From Turnera subulata (Eukaryota > Streptophyta > Magnoliopsida > Malpighiales > Passifloraceae): a DNA stretch of 64,000 nucleotides. The notes below the pieces were generated by a model, which worked only from the letters and a program-made list of their open reading frames with translations, had not been told where the DNA came from and did not search any database. The stretch spans positions 151,120 to 215,119 of the forward strand of contig JAKUCV010002086.1 of assembly GCA_028386065.3 (NCBI GenBank), in the 5' to 3' direction. Numbering within the stretch: the stretch's first letter is position 1; the number at the start of each line of letters is the position of its first letter. Positions 46,206-57,571 of this stretch are shown one piece after another. A program made the translations under genes and the position numbers.

Positions 46206-47800
46206 TGTGTGAACACCCAAATTTGACCCACGAATGTTTTGCTAAAATTAGATTCCAAACATGCTTAACTTGAGGTTAATGAGATGATTTGATTTTAAGT
46301 TAAGGCATGATAAGAATTTAATTAATGTATTTTTGGTAATCTAAACCTTTGGACATCCAAACCCTAGGATTAATGAGATGATTTAATCTTAGGGTAAAAC
46401 ATATAATATGTTTTATTTCCATTAGGATACATTTTATTTCATTGCTTGGGCTCTTTTAGTTGTTTTTAATCCAATTACATGATGATTCATTTTTGGGTTA
46501 AGAATGGGTTTAAGGGTCTAAGTTAATGGACTCTTCAGAGTTTACCCAGCCCATTAGCACATTTCTTGCAGGTTAATTTTAGCTCTAGTTTTCGTGGAAA
46601 ATCAGAGTTAAATCATCATTTATGTGGAAATGTTGTTTTTGGCATGATTTAGTATGAAATAGGCATTAAGGTGTAATTGATCTGTTATGGAATGATTTAG
46701 GGAGTGATAATTAAGTAATTGAGTGATTATGGGTTAATTAGGGGTTAATTACGCGGTAGGATCAAATCAAGGCTGAATTAGGGGGATTGGGGGTCCGAAA
46801 ATGGGAAGAACGGGTGACACGCGGGGCAACCGGCGGTCATCTCGTGATGACCGCCAGGTGCTGGCGGACTTCCACTCAAGAACGCCGGCACTGGCAGTCA
46901 AGCAGCGGATGACCGCCAGCAGCGACGGTCATGTTTTCCCACATTCACCCAAATCTCTGATTTTGTTTCGAATTTCGATCCTACGCGGTTTTGGACCAGA
47001 TTTTCGGGCATAATCTTCACCATTAAGCAGGTCCACGCCCCTAGACTTCCCAGAGCACTATAAATAGGACCCCTCACACACATTTCAAGAGATCACACAC
47101 TTTTCTCACATACATACCTATAAGCCTTGAGTGCTTGGAGAACTCTACTTCTCCAAGCCTAGAAATGCATTCTTTAGTCAGAAACTCTGGAGGAATTTCG
47201 TGCGAGGCATTAGCAGTAGTCCAGCAAGGAGAGGTCAAGAAGAGGATCAACCATAGAGCTTAGAAGCGGCAAGAAGGTGGGTGCAGAACTCAACCCATTG
47301 CAAGGAGCTAGAGGAGCGCTACAAGAGGTAACACTAAACCCTCTTTTGATTGATCTTTGTTGATTATATGCTGATGCTTTTGATGATGTAAGTGGTAGAT
47401 TAGTGCCATGTTTAGAACTACGTGGCTTTGAGCCCGATCACTAGGGTCCGTAGGTAGTCTCGGTCTTACAACGAATGCAAGCCAAATCTTCTTCTTCTCC
47501 CCTTCTCTTTATTTACCACACATGCACACTTGCACCAGGCACACTTGTATTTTATAATTGCACATAGTCTCGACCCAACACGGATGGGTGCCTAACACCT
47601 TCCCATCTGTGACGAACCCCCGATCCCATAACCTTGGTCCGCCATGACCATGTAGCCTAAAGGAGTCATATTAAGGTTTTTCCCAAGTTTTGTCCTTAAT
47701 AAAACTTGGGTGGCGACTCCAATGTTATGGGATTGACCCGAGGATGAAGGTGAAAGGATTAGGTGAATAGGCCCAAGTGATTTTGGGTCGGGTATTCACA
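46206..47800 (+). repeat. Left LTR of the Tat-like element
   Basis: 1595 bp, TGTGAACACCC to GGGTATTCACA. It includes a CCGCC-type repeat block (46830-46935, GATGACCGCCAG), a TATA box at 47058 and the conserved ACTTGGGTGGCGACTCC near 47704. The related LTRs are at 43365, 54143, 61559 and, in reverse, 4770-19060. Confidence 0.92.
47058..47068 (+). promoter_or_regulatory. TATA box of the Tat-like LTR
   Basis: CACTATAAATAGGAC. An almost identical box stands at the same place in the LTR at 61559 (62393-62403), so it probably drives element transcription. Confidence 0.75.
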
Positions 47801-47802
47801 GT

Positions 47803-47820
47803 TGGCGACTCCGCTGGGGA
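47803..47820 (+). promoter_or_regulatory. Primer-binding site, tRNA-Arg type
   Basis: TGGCGACTCCGCTGGGGA starts two bases after the LTR. It is nearly complementary to the 3' end of a plant tRNA-Arg, the primer reported for Ogre/Tat-type elements. Confidence 0.75.
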
Positions 47821-48630
47821 AGTAGTGGGTTTAAGAGACTTTGTGCAATTGTTGAAATCTTGTGTGCCTTTTATTTGTCATCATAAGTGCCTTGCATTCA
47901 TGATAATTGATGCGAAGCCTTTACCTTAAGTGGGCGAGGGAATCCGAATCCGCTACATGCTTTCCTTAAGCGATAGTGGTTTGAGTGAACCCGTTTCCCG
48001 ATGCTTAGCAATGATTGGGATTAATTGGCCTTGGAGCTCACGCGATATCCTTTATCACATGTGAGTAGGTCAGCTTATTTCCTAGCGGCAATCTTTTGGC
48101 CACCAACCAGCAATTTTTTGGCCCCCAACCAGCTGCACACCTTGAGCATCTCATGCATTGTGAATCAATAAGTGGACGTGCATTTGTGTGGACTTTGATG
48201 TATTAACTTATGTGTTGTATCTTGTTATTTCGGGATTTGAATTCATGCATATATGAGGATTTGTAAAAGGAGGAAAGGAGAGGAATCATCCGTGGCTATT
48301 AAGAGGAAAGAGATTCCATGTTTTCAAGCGGTGGTTTACCAAAACCCATGGAAAGTTCATTGTGACAATTTGAGTGGATGCTCAATTGCCCTAAGAATTT
48401 GAGAAGTTAGGATTGCATAATACATGTCATTTTGCATCAGAAAAGATAGCATGCCGAATCAAGAGTCAGTCCACATCCTATCCGACCATTTGTTACTAGC
48501 CTCTCTTTTAAACCCATTTGAGCAAGGCACTAAAACCCACCTCTTCACCTTTGACAGTCAAGAGGAACCATGACCAATGAGCATGCTAACCAGTCAGAGG
48601 GTGCTACAGGCATAAGAATGAACAGAGGAG
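47821..48630. other. 5' leader of the Tat-like element, no gene seen
   Basis: Non-coding leader between the primer site and the first sense frame. It has a short local duplication (TTTTTGGCC.CCAACCAGC near 48096-48131). Nothing else recognised. Confidence 0.5.
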
Positions 48631-49145
48631 TTGATGGGGGATGATTTTCCAATTTATGAAGACCGAAGTCTCCAACAAGAGAAACAGGTGCAGTCAACAT
48701 TCCGGACTTTGATGGGCCAGTTAGAAGAAACGATCCTCCGTAGGGTCTTACTCGGCCAACCATTTGCCCAAGTAGCCATGAAGCAGTTTCGGGATGCCAT
48801 GGGACAGTATGCACTTGTTGAAGATGTGATGAGGGGCATCCAACTCCGGAATTTCGAACTCACTCGAGAAAGCATCAAGGCCAAAGAAAGTCTCTGGAAT
48901 GCATCCAGGAGTTGAGGGAAAGCAAGTGCGATGATTGGGGTAATGCCACAGGATCTGAGGAATATTCAAATTCGTATGATGGCATGATGACCAATAAGGA
49001 TGATGAAGACAGTCCCGGGGCGGGAGACAAGACAATGACGTTTGAGGTCCGACATGATGACCGGAAGGAAACCATCACTATGGTCCCACGAAGAAAGCTT
49101 GTGTACCCGGATAAGATTGAATGGGCGATGGAGGAGGATGCTTAG
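48631..49145 (+). pseudogene. Short sense frames of the Tat-like element, unknown
   Basis: A 94-codon frame (48631-48915) predicts a helical segment (TFRTLMGQLEETILRRVLLG). It ends where a second frame begins (48912-49145, 77 codons, acidic then KETITMVPRRKLVYPDK). The two overlap by a few bases in different frames and may be one gene broken by a frameshift. They are in the place of gag but show no zinc knuckle or known capsid motif. They could be a gag relic or an unrelated small protein. Confidence 0.35.
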
Positions 49146-50385
49146 AACAGCTAATGGGGGGATATAGGGGTTGCAAAATGTCGAGTCTTGTTTTCTTTAT
49201 ATTCTCAAAATAAAAAAGGCTTGAAGCCTATCCATGTTAACTTTACCTTGAGGAGTCAATGTTATTTGTCCTTTATTAGTGTCTTTTGCTTAACATTCAT
49301 GTAATGGATGTTTTCATCTCCCTCATTTATGGAGTTGATGTCTTAAATCTTGTCAGAATTTATTAACTTGGTTTGGGAACCATAGAATGAACTACGGAGG
49401 CCTGATCCAGTAAATCAAATCTATTTCGTATCAAATGCTTTTTCTAGAAGTAATAAGCCTGGCTTGTGGGGTCATCTCTCCCGAAAAAAAAAAAGAAAAG
49501 AAAAAGGAAAAAAAAAGAAGAGAAAGAAAAAAAGGGGAGAAAAAGGAACATGTACCCACAACCAACGTGCCATTTAAAATTTTCTCAAAGAAAAACACTT
49601 CTATGTGATTTGAAAAATTGATGAACATTATTTTCTGGTACGTAGGTAACTCTATTAAAAGAGCCCAGCCTAAATAAAGCTCGGTTCCTAAGCTAAGTTG
49701 GTAAAAGATGATAAGGTTTAGGTTTGGATTCCACCTACTGAAGAGATCTCCTCTAATGCTCAAGAGTAGTGTCCTTGGTTATGTTGTTAAGTCGAAGAAA
49801 GACCAAAATCAAGCCATCGCCGGAAAAGTATCACCACGAGATAAAAAGACTTGGAACTCGCCATCACCTGGGTAAGTTTTGACCACCATCCTCGGAGGAA
49901 GAAAGTAAAAGAAAACGGAGAAAGAGAGGGGGATTAGTCCGCTAGATTGAAAACCTGAAAGGGCGATCTAGGCAAAAGTTAGGACATGCCTGCTAGGTTG
50001 AAAACCCGAAAGGGCGGCCTAGGCAAAAGTTAAGGCCAAATGGTGTTTAGGGAAACTCGAGGCATGCTCATATTCATGGAAATCTTTGCTTGAAATGATT
50101 CTCATTGACAAACCCAACGAAGAGAAGTAGGTGTCTTGTGTGACCTTGTGCAAATCTTTCGAACCTAATACCTGACCTGTCCTAGAACCCATGGCACACA
50201 ATTCGGCAGTCTTCTAAATTGCATACATAGTTGCATTTCGAGACAAGGAGAAATAAACATGCATTCACAAAGAGTAATCCCATCCAGATACTTGAGTCTA
50301 GAACTTAAGACATGTGCACATGCATACAAAAGAAAGGATAGTCCATCATAGTACAAACAGCTAGATGATAGGGCATACATGCACC
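49146..50385. other. Interior of the Tat-like element without a gene
   Basis: Holds an A/G-rich tract at 49481-49550 and a near-duplicate of about 50 bp (GCTAGATTGAAAACC near 49941 and GCTAGGTTGAAAACC near 49992, each followed by AGGCAAAAGTTA). No coding signature on either strand. Confidence 0.5.
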
Positions 50386-52935
50386 AATCAAGACCGTCTC
50401 TTCTTACTCCGGGTTTGGCGAACCGGCCTAGTGTGCATTGTGTCCTCGGAATCACCCGAGGTAGGATCAGTAGGAAGGGGAATCGGCCGAGGGGCAAAAG
50501 GTGGTACCGAAGGCCCAGGAGGACGGGAATTTCTGGACAGTGGCACGGGGCGAGCACATCCCCCCTCTCTCACACAGGAAGTCAACTCTCGTATCCGGAT
50601 GGCTTGGGCCGTCAGGGTTGCCTTGGCCCGTCTAAGTAGTGTCCAAAGTCGAGAAACCTCGGCGGCCGGTACCTATTCATACAGAGAAGGTCAACCAAGC
50701 TACAAAATAGGAGAAGAAAGAAGATATTTGGGGATAATGATAGAGATGGTACCGTGGTATTGTCAGTCGGGAATGTTGGAAAGTCGGGAGGTAGGTCCTC
50801 GGAAAAAAGTACCCGACAATGCCTATATGAGTCATCAAAAGACTCAAAATCAGCATCATAGGTCGGTAGGACAGGGCCAGATGCAGAAGAAGACGCCCTA
50901 GTACCCTTCCTCCTCCGTGAGGCGGAACTCTGTCGAGAGGGACCAGTAATAGCCACCGACCCACCTGCCTCTGGGGTAGTCAAAGGAGACATCAAGAAAT
51001 CACTTACGAAGGAGGAGTAGTCGCGTAGACTGGTCAGTTCACTAACATGACAATCCAGGCAGTTACCGTCTGTAGCTTCATCCTGCTCGTTGATGTCCCG
51101 CATGGAGATCGGAGGGTCGGACGGTATCCGGGGCTCTCCCACGACTTGTGCACAGACGTGATCCCCGAGATACCATGCTTACATGTCAGGGTATCCAATC
51201 AAACACCGGTGCTGGTTTATCTCGAAAACCCAGGCATTATCCCCCACTAATTTATTCCGATAAGCCGCAAAGGGAGTAAACCGGATCTGTCATCAAATAT
51301 TCTATAAGAAGAGAACCAATGGACTCCAAGAAGGAATGGACAAGGATGATGAAAAGAAAAGATACCTTGCCCGATATGGCAACCTGGTCTATGTAGTAAC
51401 GGGCCTATACTCGGTCATGGGTGTTACTCCTAGCCCCGCGACTCGGGGAGCCCCAACGGAGAGAAACTGGCCATGATCTCTCACCAGCTGGCAGCTTCAG
51501 GGCAGATAGTCCAATGTACTCTTGACCCCACACCTACCAAGGTCACTCAAGTAAATAGGGAGATGAAGAAGTAAACAGATATGGTGAAAGGGGAAAAGGG
51601 TAAAAAGGCGTACCTCCCAAATCCAAGCCGAACCATAGAAGTGCTTGGAGACAACTCAAGAAAAGTTAGCCATCTCTCAATAGGCATTAGCAAATCCTGC
51701 TGAAGCCCAGTCAACCCACAGTTTGTCCAGATGGACTAGTGATGCCAACAAGTCACACCGAACTCGATCACTACCCGAAGCAAAAAGAGTTCTATTCAAG
51801 CTCACTAAGATTAGGCCCCGGGCCCTCTGCTCAGCTGTCCTAGAATACTGAGGATCCAACAAGGCATCCTACAACCACTTAGGTCACACCTCGCATGTAC
51901 GAGTCCACTGAGGGGCAAGCCCCACTAGCTCTTGGAAACGGTCATGGCCCAATTGCTGATCAAAGATGACTGACCCGCCCTGAAATAACAGTCCGGTGAT
52001 GTGGGAAAAATCTGAAGGGGTCATTGTCATCTCCCCACATGCGAAGTGGAAAGTGTTGGTAGTATCCCACTACCTCTCGCCTAGGGCCGATACCACTTGC
52101 AAATCAACTTTATCTCCCTGGAAGGTGCGAAAGAAGTCCCACAATCCGACTCTCTCGATGATCTCCTGGACAGGTTTGTCCCTTTTTACATGATTGAGGA
52201 TGAGTTGACGAGCATTAAGTCCGGCATGGTTCCGCTGCCTATCCTTTGGATCCTATATGGACATGCCAAAAGGGAGCTAATGATCACACCAATTCAGACT
52301 CATCAAGATCAAACCAAAACCATATGCATCACGACACGCATCAAAAGGGTGGGATTACACGTTCACATCATATATTTCAACATAATGGCATGGTCTCATT
52401 TACAGGTCAAAATAAAAGAAAGTCATAAAAGTTTTCCCCGACGAAGTTTAAAATTGGCCACAATCAGGACAAGCTCATTAATACCCAGTCTCCCAACAAC
52501 AATCCTATGCACTCGCAATGTCAAAACAACACCAGAAACACCCAAAGTCCCCAAAATTTTGCCAAGAACCCTAAAACCCCCAATTTGGGCAAAACCACAA
52601 TTTGTGATTTTTTGTGTTTAATCCATGAAATAGGCATATAGGAAGGCATTATAGACATCCTAGGAGCATTCTTAAGCATCCAAACACAACATGCATCACA
52701 CAAATTCAAATTCAAGGGGCATATGGGCATGAACTCAAAAGAATCAATCAAACTTTAAATCCAAGGAGTGTTTGGTTCGAATGTCACTTACTTGAACTTT
52801 ATAAAGGTGGGTGGAGATGTGCCTACTAGGAGATTTCAACAACAAACTCCGATTCTCATCTGGGTTGGATTTTGGGCGGTAGTTCCTCATGGTTTCCTCC
52901 AGCAATTTAGGGAAATTTGATGGTGATGATGCCAT
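50386..52935 (-). pseudogene. Plant mobile domain (PMD) gene remnant, antisense inside the Tat-like element
   Basis: Reading on the minus strand, ATG at 52935 opens a 48-codon exon that ends at a clear GTAAGT donor (52791). An acceptor (GGCAG) lies before 52234, in the same phase. The second exon reads NHAGLNARQLILNHV, WDFFRTFQGDKVDLQVVSAL, FHFACGEMTMTPSDFSHITG and later AEQRARGLILVSLNRTLF, the order of blocks of the plant mobile (aminotransferase-like) domain. Further exon-like pieces (AWVFEINQHRCLIGYP near 51190-51240) and a basic C-terminus ending RQTRSKKRRS at about 50388 follow. Stops at 52072 and several later points show that it is dead. Cellular members act in transposon silencing and root meristem upkeep; copies are also known inside transposons. 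Confidence 0.7.
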
Positions 52936-53123
52936 GGATGGGAACTAGGAAGTGTTGGGAAGTGTTTAAGAGTGTTTTGAGAATGGGGGAAGGAGAAGAA
53001 ATTGAGAGGATTCAGGGTTGGGTAAAGAATAAGGAGAGAGAGAGGAAGAAAGGGGCTTTTTAACCCCAAGCAAGGCTGGCGGACATCACGAGGAGACCGT
53101 CGGGCTCTAGCGGGCCTCCTCAC

Positions 53124-53440
53124 ATGACCGCCACCTTTGTTCCGGGTCCCACCTTAATTTTTATGGGCCCTACGCCCCGAAACGGCCTTTCCTATGAGAT
53201 AAAACCCTGTATGCATATTTCTAAGTCCCGAATAATGAGATATAGTGTTTTGGTATTCATTTCTCTGAAAAGTTGGAATCTGGAGCATGGTTCCCATTTG
53301 TTTTGAAAAGCTTGTACTTAGGGCTCACCAGAACCAATACTAAACCCATCTCTAAAACCACGACGACATGCTAGGGGTATCACACCCCACTTTCTTATTT
53401 GTATGTCTCAAAGGGCACAACAGTAGATCCAATAATCAGG
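53124..53440. other. Region upstream of the antisense PMD gene, nothing recognised
   Basis: It begins beside a GACCGCC-type block (53040-53130) like the one in the Tat LTRs. No coding sequence is seen. It may hold the promoter of the antisense gene, but no firm TATA box was identified. Confidence 0.4.
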
Positions 53441-53689
53441 GGCATGGGATTTAGACAGCCCGATCACAAGAAAACATTCTTCCCAAAACCGTGAGATTGT
53501 GAGATGATAAAAAACACTAGGATGATCCCGGGAACACATCCAGAAATGAGAGAATACCCAGAGAGGAGTGAACCCAAAGCCGGGTCTAGGTATCCGCAAG
53601 CTACGAGGGGACGAATATGAGACAAACCGAGTAAGAGCAAACCCTGAGGGAATTAAGTTCAACTGTGAGGCGAGAGAAAGACCAAAGGC

Positions 53690-54142
53690 AAGCAAATCAA
53701 AATCCGGAACCCAATTCCCGCAAACCAAGAGATGAGAGAAGTGAGCTAAAACATGAAGTGGAACCTTCACGATGAGAGATGTAGGGGCATGTAATGCCCA
53801 AGGTACAGACAACACAGCCGCAAAGCGACTTCTTAGACGATGATAGGGGGATGAGATGTCTAGAGACTAGATAACCAGGCCGTGAGACGGCATCTTTTTG
53901 ACAGAAGCCAATGGTGATGCCACTCGGGATGAGATGAATCCCGAGACTTGGGATGAGATGATTCCCAAGTCGAAACCCAGCTGACAAGGATGGGAGTATT
54001 CCTTGTCGACAACCCGATAGATGTGATGATTCTATCACCTCGGGATGAGATGATTCCCAAGACTTGGGATGAGATGATTCCCAAGTCGAAACCCAGCTGA
54101 CAAGGATGTGAGTATTCCTTGTTGACAACCTGATTCCCAAGT
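53690..54142. repeat. Palindromic repeats in the 3' UTR of the Tat-like element
   Basis: GGGATGAGATGATTCCCAAG-type motifs, with two near-identical direct units of about 116 bp starting at 53946 and 54062 (GTCGAAACCCAGCTGACAAG in each). The last unit runs straight into LTR sequence at 54143. Confidence 0.88.
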
Positions 54143-54783
54143 AGAAATGCATTCTTTAGCAAGAAAATCTAGAGGAATTTCGTGCGAGGCATTAGCAGTA
54201 GTCCAGCAAGGAGAGGTCAAGAAGAGGATCAACCATAGAGCTTAGAAGCGGCAAGAAGGTGGGTGCAGAACTCAACCTATTGCAAGGAGCTATAGGAGGG
54301 CTACAAAAGGTAATACTAAACCCTCTTTTGATTGATCTTTGTTGATTATATGCTGATGCTTTTGATGATGTAAGTGGTCGATTAGTGCCATGTTTAGAAC
54401 TACGTGGCTTTGAGCCCGATCACTAGGGTCCGTAGGTAGTCTCGGTCTTACAACGGGATGCAAGCCAAATCTTCTTCTTCTCCCCTTCTCTTTATTTACC
54501 ACACATGCACACTTGCACCAGGCACACTTGTATTTTATAATTGCACATAGTCTCGACCCAACACGGATGGGTGCCTAACACCTTCCCATCTGTGACGAAC
54601 CCCCGATCCCATAACTTTGGTCCGCCATGACCATGTAGCCTAAAGGAGTCATATTAAGGTTTTTCCCAAGTTTTGTCCTTAATAAAACTTGGGTGGCGAC
54701 TCCAATGTTATGGGATTGACCCGAGGATGAAGGTGAAAGGATTAGGTGAATAGGCCCAAGTGATTTTGGGTCGGGTATTCACA
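54143..54783 (+). repeat. Truncated right LTR of the Tat-like element
   Basis: 641 bp matching 47161-47800 with very few differences. The first 950 bp of the LTR and the polypurine tract are absent. It ends GGGTATTCACA and passes into copia copy B at 54784. Confidence 0.9.
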
Positions 54784-55640
54784 GTTTCGTTTCTTCTCAT
54801 ACCAAATCTCATAGGGTGTCTTTTCAATCATAGGACGCATTGAAACTCTATTTAGAATATAGCACGCTATGTTCACACCCTCTGCCCAGAAATATACTGG
54901 TAACTTATGCTCATTAAGCATAGTTCTAGCCATTTCTTGCAAGGTTCGATTCTTCCTTTCAACAACTCCATTTTGTTAAGGTGTTCTAGGAGTCGAAAAA
55001 GTGTGTACTATGCCACTTTGCTCACAGAATTGATTGAAGGTAAGATTATCAAATTCTCTTCCATGATTACTTCTTATTTTTTAAATTTTATATCCTTTTT
55101 CATTTTGTAATCGTTTAACAAGAGTAATGAACTCATCACATGCACGATATGTAGCTTCTTTTACATATTTTAGTGCAGGTAAGCCTTTCACCAACATCTT
55201 GCTTGATAATTTGTAGATAAGGTCCAAGTTGACATGCCCTAGCCTTCTACGCCACAAGGTTGGTGTTTCTTTTCTTGCACTTAAACACTTAAGTTTAGAG
55301 TTAGTAGTATTATCAAAGGAAATAGAGTAGATACTCCCTTTTCTGGTACCAGTAAAAACCATATCTTCATCTGCTGAACTAACTAAGCATTTAGAAGCTT
55401 CAAAAGTGACTTTAAATCCCTTATCACATAATTGACTTACACTAAGAAAATTATATTTAAGATTATCAATAAGTAAAACATGTTCAATAGATGGGGTAGA
55501 GTCAATGTTACCAAACCCGAGAATTTGTCTTTTTGACTTGTCCCTAAAAGTTACTTTTCCTCAGTCTTTCATTGTTAGGGATGAAAAAATGGATACTTCT
55601 CATGTCATATGCCTTGAGCATCCACTGTCTAAGATCCATT
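54784..55640 (-). pseudogene. Protease C-terminus and integrase, copia copy B, with a core deletion
   Basis: From the right: the copia block TGTRKGSIYSISFDN, then LWRRRLGHVNLDLIYKL with part of the HHCC region. At about 55138 the sequence jumps from ATYRAC to DEFITLVKRLQNEKGYKI. Compared with copy A, about 200 bp that hold the first catalytic Asp are missing. Stops follow (about 55081 and in the PRTP*QNG block). QEMARTMLNEHKLPVYFWAE and RVSMRPMIEKTPYEIW close the segment at the Tat border. Confidence 0.85.
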
Positions 55641-55666
55641 CATCTCCTATCACCTGCATAAAACAA

Positions 55667-56434
55667 TTAGGTTTTAGGCACCCAAACTAATTTGGGTCCT
55701 GTGGGGTTAGATTTAGTTCCTTTTGGAACCCACACATATCTAACATTTTCATTTCTCTTTTTAATCCTGCAGGCTTTGATACCATGACCATTCTTTCCAC
55801 AGTAATAGCAAGTGATACGTGGTGCATGATAATGTGTATGCATATGTTTCCTAGAAGGGTATACATAAGTGCTTTTTCTAAATCCGTGTGACCGCACTCT
55901 ATGATTTGGTTTGTTGAAAACCAGATTTGGCCTGTATGACATGTTCTTTCTATTTGGTTTTCTAGCAACCAGATTTTTCATACTTGACCCTAAAGCACAG
56001 TTGTTCACATACTTGTGTGTCCTATCATTTCTTAGGTGTGAGGTATTAGGTTTGTATGGCACACTAGATTCTGCCCTTACAAATTGCATAGTATGATTTG
56101 GTTTTTCAGTAACCGGATGTGTAGCACCTAAACCTTCTTTTTGCATAGGATTTCTTTGTTGTCTTAACAACATATTCAGATTGTTGGTACTACCAGTGAA
56201 CTTCTCTAGAGAAGATTTTAAATCAATTACATGCTTCTCAAGAACACCTTTTTCATTTTCAAGAACTTTACACATATCATTCTTACAAGCATATCCCTTT
56301 TCGAGTTCATCATAAGCATTCTTTAGAGCAAACCTCTCAGTTTTTAAATCTTCACAGACTTTTATAGCATCAGTATTAGCCAACCTAAGTTTTGCATTTT
56401 CCTTTTTATAAGCTTCCTCATCAAATTTAAGCAA
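55667..56434 (-). pseudogene. Coiled-coil and second zinc-knuckle segment of gag-pol, copia copy B
   Basis: A 255-residue frame. The first 100 residues are rich in Glu/Lys/Leu and suit a coiled coil (CEDLKTERFALKNAYDELEK). A CCHC knuckle (CYYCGKNGHGIKAC) and the block TGPKLVWVPKT precede the stop at 55667. Sirevirus gag proteins are long and carry extra coiled coil and knuckle units like this. An upstream shift near 56450 separates it from the gag frame at 56560-57515. Confidence 0.82.
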
Positions 56435-56559
56435 ATCAATCTTTTTTTATACTCTTTATTTTTCTTAACAACTTGCTTATATTTGACATGCAATTCCTCA
56501 AAAGCATCGAGTAATTCAACGAGATTAAAGTCAGTAGAGTCTGTTACCTCAGAATCTTC

Positions 56560-57515
56560 TTAGGCCATGAAGCATAGGTTTGTCTCCTCCTCGACATTAG
56601 AATTGTTTGAGGATTCTGAATCATCCCACACGATCATAGCCTTCTTTCCCTTGGTTTTTGAAAAACCAGATCGGTCCTTCTTTTGGTAAGGACATTCAGA
56701 CTTGATATGTCCTGGACGATTGCATCCAAAACACACCAAAGGATTTTTCTTGGGCTCCTCAGCTTTTGTGACCTTAAGATTCTTCCCTTTGTGTTGCTTC
56801 TTCATCTTAAGGTTTCTAGCAAATCCTTTGGTAAGAAGAGCCACATCGAAGTCACTATCATCTTCATCATTTGGTTCATGAACCTTCAAAGCGACATCCT
56901 TCCTCTTTGGTTCAATTTTGTCACCATGACAAATTAGCTTGCCAATCAGCTCATCACAGGATAGCAAATTTAAGTTCTGAGCTTCTTCAATGGAAGTCAC
57001 TTTAGGTTCCCACTCTTTGGAAAGTGACCTCAGAATCTTTCCAACCTTTTCTCTATGTATCATCACTTTTTCAAATGATGCAAGGTTATTGCAAAGTATA
57101 GTAAAGCGAGTGTCCATTGCTTGTATGGTTTCTCCAGGAACCATTTGAAAGAGCTCATATTCTCGCATCAAGCAATTGAGCCTTGATTCCTTAACTTGGT
57201 TTGTGCCTTCATGAGTAATGCACAATAACCTCCATATATCATGAGCGGTTTCACAGGATCTAACCCTTTGAAACTCACTCTCACTAATTCCACGCAAGAG
57301 AGCATTCTTTGCTTGAGCATCAAGCTTAGCTCTCCTCATTTCCTCTTCAGACCAGAGATGCATCTCTCTTGTAGGTCTGTTGTAGGGATTCTGAACAATA
57401 TGCCACATCTTAATATCTTTCCCTTCAAGAAAGATCTTCATCTGAAACTTCTAATAGTCAAAGTTTGCCCCATAAAGTATGGTGCCTCGTTGACACTTGT
57501 ACCCTCAAAAGCCAT
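56560..57515 (-). pseudogene. gag of copia copy B, nearly complete
   Basis: The likely start is ATG at 57515 (MAFEGTSVNEAPYF), about 57 bp after the LTR. A small shift near 57440-57450 joins the long frame 57441-56560 (293 codons). It holds the copia capsid domain (ALLRGISESEFQRVRSCETA, VKESRLNCLMREYELFQM) and a CCHC knuckle (CFGCNRPGHIKSEC), then an acidic tail (IVWDDSESSNNSNVEEETN) and a stop. Gag builds the virus-like particle in which cDNA is made. Confidence 0.9.
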
Positions 57516-57556
57516 GATCTTTGTCTCTGAATTTTACTCCTTTGAACTGAAAACGC

Positions 57557-57569
57557 GGCTCCACTACCA
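57557..57569 (-). promoter_or_regulatory. Primer-binding site of copia copy B
   Basis: On the minus strand, two bases after the LTR, it reads TGGTAGTGGAGCC, like the initiator-Met site TGGTATCAGAGCC with three changes in the middle. Confidence 0.65.
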
Positions 57570-57571
57570 AA

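Larger units (their letters stand above)
46206..54783 (+). mobile_element. Tat/Ogre-like LTR element without gag-pol, carrying an antisense mobile-domain gene
   Basis: The left LTR (46206-47800) is followed at once by a tRNA-Arg-type primer site, which places it with Tat/Ogre-like elements. The 6.3-kb interior has no protease, reverse transcriptase or integrase. It holds two short sense frames (48631-49145), a plant-mobile-domain gene remnant on the opposite strand (50386-52935) and a repeat-rich 3' UTR. The right LTR is only the last 641 bp (54143-54783), joined directly to 3' UTR repeats without a polypurine tract. The matching LTR parts are nearly identical. Flanks ATATT and GTTTC do not form a TSD, so the ends have been rearranged. 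It lies in the pol gene of copia copy B. Confidence 0.85.

Noticed and set aside
48631..49145. Typical gag gene of the Tat-like element
   Set aside because: Position fits, but no zinc knuckle, capsid motif or following protease is present; reported only as short frames of unknown nature.
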